Assembly: GCA_016180165.1 (NCBI GenBank)
Contig: JACPBU010000047.1
Location: 1-5,711 of the forward strand
Direction: 5' to 3'
Length of the DNA stretch: 5,711 nt
From: Candidatus Woesearchaeota archaeon
Lineage (GTDB): Archaea > Nanobdellota > Nanobdellia > Woesearchaeales > JACPBV01
The notes beneath the pieces were generated by a model that saw only the letters and a list, made by a program, of their open reading frames with translations, ran no database searches and was not told where the DNA came from. Below, one piece after another: positions 1 to 4,304 of this stretch; positions within the stretch are counted from its first letter, which is position 1; each line of letters begins with the position of its first letter. Both the position numbers and the translations under genes were made by a program.

Positions 1-799
1 TTATCATCAAAAACCCCAACACGAGCAGGATCGCTCCGCCGACGAGATTATAAGTGTGCGTCTCAACCTTCTTTCCGAATAATGTGAAGTGGAGCAGCCT
101 CCCTTTTACCCTCTCCTCAAAAGAGGGGAATTTGTCTGCAAACATCGACAAGAGCATTAAGGGAAAGGCAGCACCGATGGCATAAGCCAGGAGCAGCAGT
201 GCGCTCTGGAAAATGTTCCCAAGATTGGCCCCCAGTAGGAGTATCCCGATGAGCACGGGCCCGATGCAGGGTGTCCACCCCGCCCCAAAAAAAGCCCCAA
301 AAAGGATCATGCCCCATACATGTTTTCTGGGATTTGTTTTATGGTGCCATTGTGCAAACGAGGGCCCCATTATTCCTTTGTTGAGTCCCAGGAGCAAGCC
401 AAATGCTATCAATGCTGCCCCGGAAACAATCCCAAAAAAAAGCTTGTATCGGTTGAAGAACTCGCCAACAAGCCCAGCCACAACTCCAAAAGCGACAAGA
501 GCAAGCATAAGCCCAAAAGAAAATGCAGAAGCCATGGTAAATGATTTTTTAGTCTCCCTGAATGCCACCGCAAGATAGGCCGGCACCAATGCGAACCCGC
601 AGGGGGAGGTGATAGTCACAAAACCAGCGAAAAATGCCATAAGGAAAGTGACCTGGAGCGCAAGGCTCCGCTCATAAGCGATAAGTTTCTCTACGCCGAC
701 AGGTACCTCAAGGGCGAGTGCGAGAGAGGAGAAAGCAAGGAAAGCTAATAAAAAGATGTAGGAAAAGATGAGCCATTGGGTGACTGGTGACTTCCTCAT
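1..799 (-). CDS. ccdA: CcdA/DsbD-type transmembrane thiol-disulfide carrier (C-terminus cut by window edge)
   Basis: The family moves reducing equivalents from cytoplasmic thioredoxin across the membrane to extracytoplasmic acceptors. The frame is open from ATG at 799 to the left edge (266 codons, no stop seen). The two hallmark membrane cysteines are present: C67 in SPCGFALVP and C178 in TPCIGPVL, each in the Pro-Cys context typical of CcdA. Hydrophobic stretches lie near residues 8-30 (an extra N-terminal segment or signal), 50-75, 88-112, 120-138, 162-190, 198-220 and from 251 on. The start at 799 is the only ATG after the in-frame stop upstream (TGA at 845-847), and GAGAG sits just before it. 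It is the last of four minus-strand genes, 71 bases after the 75-residue protein, with a T-run and a possible TATA element between them. No thioredoxin-like acceptor is visible in the window; one could lie beyond the left edge. The family call is firm; the partner is unknown. Confidence 0.9.
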   Translation of the reverse strand, partial: MRKSPVTQWLIFSYIFLLAFLAFSSLALALEVPVGVEKLIAYERSLALQVTFLMAFFAGFVTITSPCGFALVPAYLAVAFRETKKSFTMASAFSFGLMLALVAFGVVAGLVGEFFNRYKLFFGIVSGAALIAFGLLLGLNKGIMGPSFAQWHHKTNPRKHVWGMILFGAFFGAGWTPCIGPVLIGILLLGANLGNIFQSALLLLAYAIGAAFPLMLLSMFADKFPSFEERVKGRLLHFTLFGKKVETHTYNLVGGAILLVLGFLMI

Positions 800-821
800 A
801 CTCTCAAGCCCATGTGTGGAA

Positions 822-829
822 TGATAAAA
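822..829 (-). promoter_or_regulatory. Possible TATA element for the ccdA-like gene
   Basis: On the minus strand the sequence reads TTTTATCA, centred about 26 bases before the ATG at 799. That is the archaeal TATA-to-start distance for a leaderless transcript. It follows a T-rich run that could end the upstream transcript, so ccdA may have its own promoter. The match to a TATA box is modest, and read-through from the upstream genes is equally possible. Confidence 0.3.
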
Positions 830-846
830 GGAAAAGGCATGGTATC

Positions 847-870
847 AAAGAAAAAAGAAAATAAAAAAGC
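847..870 (-). terminator. T-rich run after the 75-residue gene, possible archaeal terminator
   Basis: Immediately after the TAG stop at 871-873 the minus strand reads GC followed by T6, A, T4, C, T6, C, T3. Archaeal RNA polymerase often terminates at such T-runs without a hairpin. It could end, or partly end, transcription before the ccdA-like gene. Confidence 0.45.
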
Positions 871-1098
871 CTAGCAGCCGCCGACCATGGTTGGCAGGTT
901 TTCGAGATTGCTGGGCAATGCTGGTGCGCTGCCGCCACTGGAAGACCCAGCTAAAGGTGCTGTGGTCCCGCTTGAGCTCCCGACGCTGACTTTGCCTTCT
1001 GCAACTTTAACCTGCAGTCCGCGCAATTGCAATGCCTGGACCAGTGTTATGACCACCAATAACACCAGCACAATGGTAACGATGGTTTGTTGTTTCAT
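871..1098 (-). CDS. 75-residue membrane-tethered protein ending in LENLPTMVGGC
   Basis: Unrecognised small protein. Residues 5-23 form one strongly hydrophobic segment preceded by a short MKQQ start, so it is probably an N-in, C-out anchor or uncleaved signal. A short LQLRGLQVKV stretch follows, then a low-complexity Ser/Gly/Ala/Pro linker (about 40-62), then the tail NLENLPTMVGGC with Cys75 as the last residue and only cysteine. The tail nearly repeats the end of the 299-residue protein encoded just upstream. The start is well supported: AGGAGGT lies five bases before the ATG, the strongest ribosome binding site in the window. It has no catalytic domain, so the simplest reading is a tethered carrier of the Cys tail. 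It might act as a redox arm, metal ligand or substrate of a processing enzyme, but none of these is shown. Despite its size, the strong RBS and conserved tail argue that it is real. Confidence 0.85.
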   Translation of the reverse strand: MKQQTIVTIVLVLLVVITLVQALQLRGLQVKVAEGKVSVGSSSGTTAPLAGSSSGGSAPALPSNLENLPTMVGGC

Positions 1099-1103
1099 GT
1101 TTT

Positions 1104-1110
1104 ACCTCCT
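1104..1110 (-). promoter_or_regulatory. Strong ribosome binding site of the 75-residue gene
   Basis: The minus strand reads AGGAGGT, a near-perfect complement to the 16S rRNA tail, five bases before the ATG at 1098. It fixes the start of this small gene and suggests high translation relative to its neighbours. It lies in a 76-base gap after the 299-residue gene. Confidence 0.8.
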
Positions 1111-1174
1111 GATTTTTTTGGAATGTTTATTATTTTTTGTTGTCTGATCTGTATATCTGGTAGTTTTTGTCGTC

Positions 1175-2074
1175 TCAGCAGCCGCCTACCATGCCGGGCA
1201 GGTTCTCCAGCTCTCCAAGGGATGCGCTTGCCTGGGTGCTGCCGCTTTGCCCTGCGAATTGCTGCTTGATGCCTACAACCCCCCCCTGATTCAGGGTATT
1301 GACATCAGCTTTCCCGCTATAGACGAGGAAGTTCTGTATCATCCCCTTGGGGTAGAACAGTGCCTTCCACCGGGTCATCTCCCCGATGATTTCCTCATCG
1401 GTAAATTTGTCAGGATAATATTTCAGGAAAAACTTCGCAACACCCTTCCATGCATAGGCATGTGCGCATCCGCATCTGTTGATAGTGGTCACAGCATTTG
1501 GCCCGCCGCAGCAATAGTCGCAGGTATAGATTGATTCTATCTTATTGAATCGTGCTTCCTCAGCTGCTTCTAGCTTTACTGCTCTGCCAAAATTTCCCCA
1601 TGTCTTTTGTGCTTTTATAGGGTCATCAAAGCTTATCCCCATCCCTAAGCCGGGCTCCTCAGCAAGATACCATGGCACACCGGTCGGCACTATTGCCCTG
1701 ATGGCGTCCTGTGCTGCATCTCCCGTATCCTTCACGGCAGGAGCATCACTGATAGTCGGCCATTCGACAAGCTTAGTTGTCCTTCCATCTGGGTTGAGCT
1801 GTGGACCGACAATGACTCCCCCTTTCCCTGAAAAGAGGCTTATGCCTCCTGAAAAGCTTCCGAACGGGCTCCCGCCAATTCCTGAGAGCGATCTTGAAAG
1901 TGTCGAAAGCTGGTATTGGTTGAAGAGGATGAGGATTGCGACAATCCCGATAAAAACCATCCCTGATATGCTTATTCCTCCGTCATGAGGCGCCGGATGG
2001 GCATGGGCCTTTTTCCGCTCGTGTTCGATTGAATGGATTGCCTTTCCTGCCGTTTCGTTTTGTTCCTCTGCCAT
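1175..2074 (-). CDS. Membrane-anchored Cys-rich protein with C-terminal LENLPGMVGGC
   Basis: No confident family name. From the N-terminus (299 residues): a polar, His-rich head (His 14, 18, 24, 26, 30); one membrane segment at about 35-52; a Gly/Ser-rich stretch (62-90); a mixed region with VPWYLAEEPGLG (133-144); a Cys cluster CDYCCGG (C185, C188, C189) and RCGCAHAYAWKG (C201, C203, H205); a helical part (KYYPDKFTDEEIIGEM, 218-233, and on to KGMI); a linker; and the tail GELENLPGMVGGC ending in Cys299. The cluster followed by a helical D/E-I segment loosely resembles the PCYCGC-motif proteins of unknown function in bacteria, but I cannot confirm homology. KK before the segment suggests the Cys domain is outside the cell. 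The start is supported by AGAGAGGT at 2079-2086; the gene begins two bases after its upstream neighbour stops, so they are cotranscribed. A metal-binding or thiol-redox role is inferred. Confidence 0.85.
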   Translation of the reverse strand: MAEEQNETAGKAIHSIEHERKKAHAHPAPHDGGISISGMVFIGIVAILILFNQYQLSTLSRSLSGIGGSPFGSFSGGISLFSGKGGVIVGPQLNPDGRTTKLVEWPTISDAPAVKDTGDAAQDAIRAIVPTGVPWYLAEEPGLGMGISFDDPIKAQKTWGNFGRAVKLEAAEEARFNKIESIYTCDYCCGGPNAVTTINRCGCAHAYAWKGVAKFFLKYYPDKFTDEEIIGEMTRWKALFYPKGMIQNFLVYSGKADVNTLNQGGVVGIKQQFAGQSGSTQASASLGELENLPGMVGGC

Positions 2075-2076
2075 GG

Positions 2077-2754
2077 TTACCTCTCTGCATTTTTTTTCTT
2101 AAGAGCCTGCAGCGAAAAATCGCTGACTGCAATAATCTCCTTCTCAACTTTTGGTGGTTGTGAATCAGTAAGTAATATCCTGTCGCCATCCTTGGGAATA
2201 TAGCCTTCTTTTAAAGTTTTTTGCCCATTGGTATAGAGCTCAAGCTTGTCCACATCCATCCCTATGCTGTCAAAAAAGAGCTGCAGTGGTACGTTGATTG
2301 CATGAACATGGAGGATTCTGCCCGTCATACTCTCCCGAGGCTCCTGCTCAACATGAAGGAATATGCTCTTGACAAAATAATTTGGAACATTAAGATTGAC
2401 GGCCTTCCCTCCCTTCATAACAAGGATATCGGCATGTTGATGGGTCGAGCCAAGTACTCCGATAGAATCCTTTTTCATTGTGCATTCGATCATGCCTGAA
2501 TCAACGCATTGGTCAAAGGTCATGCCGCAGCCATCGCACATCCCATCGTTGTCCTTATCCATCATGTTTTTGGCAAGAGCCTTATCGAAATCGGTAAATT
2601 TTGATCCCAAAGAGGGTTTTGCTTGTACTGAAGAATGGTCTATTACCCCAACTGGGCCTGGGCCTTTGACGAGAGAAGTGATACTGAATAGAAGAGATAA
2701 AACCCCCACTACTGCAACAAACAGGATGATTGCTTTGCCGATGCCTATTCCCAT
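2077..2754 (-). CDS. Membrane-anchored protein with Ca-loop-like motif, Cys cluster and His pairs
   Basis: First gene of the minus-strand set; 225 residues, no assigned function. Residues 7-29 are one hydrophobic anchor or signal segment. Residues 66-74 read DKDNDGMCD, the DxDxDGxxD pattern of EF-hand/dockerin-like calcium loops. The loop merges into a cysteine group: C73, C76, C83 and C91. The rest (about 100-200) looks beta-rich and carries two histidine pairs, THQHADILV (H105, H107) and ILHVHAINVPLQLFFDSIGM (H149, H151). I recall similar spacing in uncharacterised secreted proteins with HxH...HxH...FF motifs, but this is memory and not a search. The basic end is KKKNAER; unlike the next two proteins it lacks the GGC tail. 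The start at 2754 is the first in-frame ATG after a possible GGGGT site at 2760-2764. The ligand set suggests extracytoplasmic metal binding (inference). Confidence 0.82.
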   Translation of the reverse strand: MGIGIGKAIILFVAVVGVLSLLFSITSLVKGPGPVGVIDHSSVQAKPSLGSKFTDFDKALAKNMMDKDNDGMCDGCGMTFDQCVDSGMIECTMKKDSIGVLGSTHQHADILVMKGGKAVNLNVPNYFVKSIFLHVEQEPRESMTGRILHVHAINVPLQLFFDSIGMDVDKLELYTNGQKTLKEGYIPKDGDRILLTDSQPPKVEKEIIAVSDFSLQALKKKNAER

Positions 2755-2780
2755 TGTTTACCCCGAAAAGATTTTATTTC

Positions 2781-2810
2781 AAGATAGCCTCAGTTAAGAT
2801 GGCTGCAGTT
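2781..2810. repeat. Tandem pair of 15-base repeats in the leader of the minus-strand genes
   Basis: AAGATAGCCTCAGTT (2781-2795) is followed directly by AAGATGGCTGCAGTT (2796-2810); 12 of 15 bases match. Further AAGAT pieces occur at 2768 and 2813. The pair lies between the predicted transcription start (about 2832) and the ATG at 2754, so it could be a regulator site or an RNA element. No function is known. Confidence 0.6.
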
Positions 2811-2826
2811 TAAAGATGCTAAACCC

Positions 2827-2842
2827 CTACAACTCTTTGTAG
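2827..2842. promoter_or_regulatory. Palindrome CTACAA-4-TTGTAG, candidate operator of the minus-strand genes
   Basis: The sequence CTACAACTCTTTGTAG is a perfect inverted repeat with six-base arms and a four-base spacer. It overlaps the start site predicted from the TATA element at 2854-2862, where a repressor would block initiation. The TACA...TGTA arms recall BlaI/MecI/CopY operators (TACAnnTGTA), but the spacer here is longer. A BlaI-like gene lies next door. Binding is an inference. Confidence 0.5.
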
Positions 2843-2853
2843 TGCTTAAGTGA

Positions 2854-2862
2854 TATATAAAT
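2854..2862 (-). promoter_or_regulatory. TATA element for the minus-strand redox/metal gene set
   Basis: On the minus strand the sequence is ATTTATATA, a good archaeal TATA box. It predicts a start near 2832 and a leader of about 78 bases before the ATG at 2754. The element is also A/T-rich when read on the plus strand, but no gene lies at the right distance there. Confidence 0.6.
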
Positions 2863-2907
2863 GTTATGTTTTCCGCTAAAAAATAGGCTAATAATGCTAA
2901 ACTACTG

Positions 2908-2935
2908 CGGGCTAAAGCCCGCAGGGTTCTTGCTC
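2908..2935. repeat. 28-base hairpin repeat, copy 1
   Basis: This copy matches 2970-2997 at 27 of 28 bases. With the preceding CTG it forms a strong stem, CTGCGGGC-TAAA-GCCCGCAG (2905-2924), followed by GGGTTCTT. A GC-rich palindrome with a short conserved flank is typical of REP-like dispersed elements; whether it is repeated elsewhere in the genome cannot be seen here. Confidence 0.75.
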
Positions 2936-2942
2936 AAAACGC

Positions 2943-3012
2943 GCTCGGGATTAGTCGGAAATTCATCAACGGGCTAAAGCCCGCAGGGTTCTTTCTCTTT
3001 CCTATCCCGAGC
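2943..3012. repeat. Nine-base inverted repeat around hairpin copy 2
   Basis: GCTCGGGAT (2943-2951) and ATCCCGAGC (3004-3012) are perfect reverse complements, 52 bases apart, with the second hairpin copy between them. A further arm, AACGGGCT (2968-2975) against AGCCCGTT (3022-3029), gives an alternative pairing. It may be part of a larger folded element or the edge of a small inserted element. Confidence 0.5.
2970..2997. repeat. 28-base hairpin repeat, copy 2
   Basis: Second copy of the unit, 62 bases after the first and in the same orientation. Its left arm is shorter (CGGGCT pairing with AGCCCG), because the bases before it differ from copy 1. It is bracketed by the inverted pair GCTCGGGAT (2943-2951) and ATCCCGAGC (3004-3012). 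Confidence 0.75.
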
Positions 3013-3041
3013 CTAAACAAGAGCCCGTTCAAAAACAGAAA

Positions 3042-3050
3042 TTATAAATA
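3042..3050 (+). promoter_or_regulatory. TATA element for the repressor/protease pair
   Basis: TTATAAATA preceded by the A-rich CAGAAA, fitting an archaeal TATA box with a BRE. It places transcription start at about 3070-3073, so the message would be leaderless or nearly so. This favours the ATG at 3073 or, less well, 3067. Confidence 0.65.
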
Positions 3051-3066
3051 AGAGAGCATCCTCTCT
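3051..3066. promoter_or_regulatory. Palindrome AGAGAG-4-CTCTCT, candidate autoregulatory operator
   Basis: AGAGAGCATCCTCTCT is a perfect six-base inverted repeat with a four-base spacer. It is packed exactly between the TATA element and the first ATG of the BlaI-like gene, a classic repressor position in archaea. It has the same 6-4-6 geometry as the palindrome at 2827-2842, but the arm sequences differ. Confidence 0.5.
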
Positions 3067-3435
3067 ATGCTTATGAAGACGGTCGTCATGAGTCAGGGGC
3101 TTGATGCTGCCCTGAGCCCCCTGGAAAAAAGCCTTTTAAGCCTGTTTGCTCCTGAAAAAGAGCGGAGAGCCAACGAGTTGTATCGCAAGATAAGTAAGAA
3201 AAAGAAAGTGGCATTGAGTTCCATTCCGGTCATACTTGATCGCCTCTACACCAAAGGAATTCTCGAGCGGAGAGCAGAGACGTGCAGGGGCGGTGCCCGC
3301 TATGTCTACAAATTGCAGCTTGACAAGAGCCATTTCGAGAAATCAATCGTTGAGAACACGGTCAATGCGTTGATACACAAATTCGGCCAGAGCGCACTGA
3401 GCTATTTCAATGAGCGCTTTACCAGGGGGAAATGA
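3067..3435 (+). CDS. BlaI/MecI-like winged-helix transcriptional repressor
   Basis: The BlaI/MecI family binds operator palindromes as dimers and is inactivated by cleavage by a partner membrane protease. The 122 residues fit: LSPLEKSLLSLF (16-27) matches the family's opening LT/SxxE helix; RRANELYRKISKKKKVALSSIPVILDRLYTKGILERR (33-69) covers the helix-turn-helix; GGARYVYKL (75-83) is the wing; and 86-122 could be the dimerisation helices. Its one cysteine (C73) and the absence of a CxC tail argue against a CopY-type copper sensor. The TATA spacing suggests a leaderless start at 3067 or 3073 (MKTVV); 3088 (MSQGL) is also possible, and the longest form is given. The protease gene starts one base after its stop, so the two are cotranscribed. 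Probable targets are its own promoter and perhaps the divergent minus-strand genes. The fold call is fairly sure; the targets are inferred. Confidence 0.8.
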   Translation: MLMKTVVMSQGLDAALSPLEKSLLSLFAPEKERRANELYRKISKKKKVALSSIPVILDRLYTKGILERRAETCRGGARYVYKLQLDKSHFEKSIVENTVNALIHKFGQSALSYFNERFTRGK

Positions 3436-3436
3436 G

Positions 3437-4168
3437 ATGATCCATGCGCTCTTTGCGGAGATTGCCAATAACGGGCTTTTGATAAGCGGCATCCTCGGAT
3501 TTGCCGCTTTGTCTTTCATTGCGCTGTTCTTCCTCAATCGCACAAAAGAAAATGTGAGAAAAAAACTGCTCTGGATCTACCTTCATCTGGTGTTCCTGTT
3601 TGCCCCTCTGTTGTTTGTGGTATTCTATTGGACCTGTAAGACCATTCTGCTGAACTGTCTGCAGAAGGCATTGCTTTGGACAGTGCCAGCATCAGTCCCC
3701 ATAACGTTCTTGGGCGGCTTCTTTGTAGTCCCCTATATCTACAGGAAGATGCATGCTGCTAAAGTGGTCAGGTCAAAGGAGATTGCCGCATTCATCAGGA
3801 AATATTCGAGCTTCCTTTCCCTTAAAAAAGCGCCCAAGGTGTATTATCTCGATACGGCAAAGCCCATCGCCCACACTTTTACAAACCTGATTCCCGGCAT
3901 CTTTATCTCAGTTGGCATGTTTGAGTCCCTCAACAGGAAAGAGCTTGAGGCAGTGCTGCTCCATGAGCTTTACCACATCAGGTCCCGCTCCTCTTTCCTC
4001 AAGTTTTCGACGCTGTTTGTCAGGATGTTCTCGCCCATTGCAAGATTTTCTGTTACCTACAAAGAGCTCTCTGATGAGGAGCAAAATGCCGACCAGTTTG
4101 CAGTCAGGATGCAAAAGACAAAAAAATTTCTCAAGTCAGCAAAAAAGAAGCTGGAAGAGTTTAAGTGA
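3437..4168 (+). CDS. BlaR1/M56-like membrane zinc metalloprotease
   Basis: Probable partner of the repressor gene just upstream. Numbered from ATG 3437 (243 residues): membrane segments at about 13-33, 42-66 and 78-100; then a cytoplasmic-type region; then the zinc site HELYH (H176, E177, H180). EEQNAD (214-219) follows and supplies the ExxxD third ligand (E215) seen in M48/M56 peptidases. FSPIARF (198-204) matches the xxPxxxx stretch between these motifs in BlaR1. In BlaR1 such a protease cleaves the BlaI repressor after a signal. Here the protein ends about 24 residues after the third ligand, so the beta-lactam sensor domain is absent and the signal must come another way. I chose 3437 over the in-frame ATG at 3410 because AGGGGG lies at 3424-3429 and the repressor stops at 3435. 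M48 HtpX-like membership is the alternative. Confidence 0.8.
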   Translation: MIHALFAEIANNGLLISGILGFAALSFIALFFLNRTKENVRKKLLWIYLHLVFLFAPLLFVVFYWTCKTILLNCLQKALLWTVPASVPITFLGGFFVVPYIYRKMHAAKVVRSKEIAAFIRKYSSFLSLKKAPKVYYLDTAKPIAHTFTNLIPGIFISVGMFESLNRKELEAVLLHELYHIRSRSSFLKFSTLFVRMFSPIARFSVTYKELSDEEQNADQFAVRMQKTKKFLKSAKKKLEEFK

Positions 4169-4199
4169 ATTCCTCAAAGGCGGTTGTTCTTTCTGTGGC

Positions 4200-4211
4200 G
4201 GGATTAATCCC
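4200..4211. repeat. 12-base perfect palindrome GGGATTAATCCC
   Basis: Lies 31 bases after the protease stop, in the convergent gap with the membrane-protein gene. It could form a small stem in the 3' end of the plus-strand message. No known function. Confidence 0.4.
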
Positions 4212-4257
4212 AACCTCCGTAGGTATATAGTGGCGCAGCAAAATAATTGAGCAATAA

Positions 4258-4280
4258 TTTTTGTCCGTAAACATATTTTT
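4258..4280 (+). terminator. T-runs after the protease gene, possible terminator
   Basis: Two T5 runs (4258-4262 and 4276-4280) lie in the 136-base gap between the convergent genes. Archaeal termination at short T-runs would fit, protecting the opposing gene that ends at 4305. Confidence 0.35.
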
Positions 4281-4304
4281 GCCAGTGAATAAACTGCTTC
4301 CGGC

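Noticed and set aside
213..578. Plus-strand open frame of 121 codons
   Set aside because: It is antisense to the ccdA-like gene, whose two Pro-Cys membrane motifs leave no doubt about the coding strand.
871..1213. Standard C-terminal sorting signal (PGF-CTERM, CGP-CTERM, MYXO-CTERM type)
   Set aside because: Those have a membrane segment and basic residues after the motif; here Cys is the final residue and the anchor is N-terminal.
1545..1988. Plus-strand open frame of 147 codons
   Set aside because: It is antisense to the Cys-rich membrane-anchored gene, which has a good RBS, a membrane segment and the shared tail.
2851..2866. Plus-strand promoter from the same A/T-rich element
   Set aside because: No plus-strand gene begins within 200 bases, while the minus-strand reading fits the divergent genes.
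2905..2997. CRISPR array
   Set aside because: Only two repeat copies, the repeat is dominated by a GC-rich hairpin, there is no third unit, and no cas gene is visible.
3067..3435. CopY-type copper-responsive repressor
   Set aside because: The C-terminal CxC metal cluster is missing; only one cysteine (C73) is present.
4169..4250. Extra coding sequence with a CSFCGG-like zinc motif after the protease gene
   Set aside because: It exists only in a frame that overlaps the protease gene out of phase, with no start or RBS of its own.
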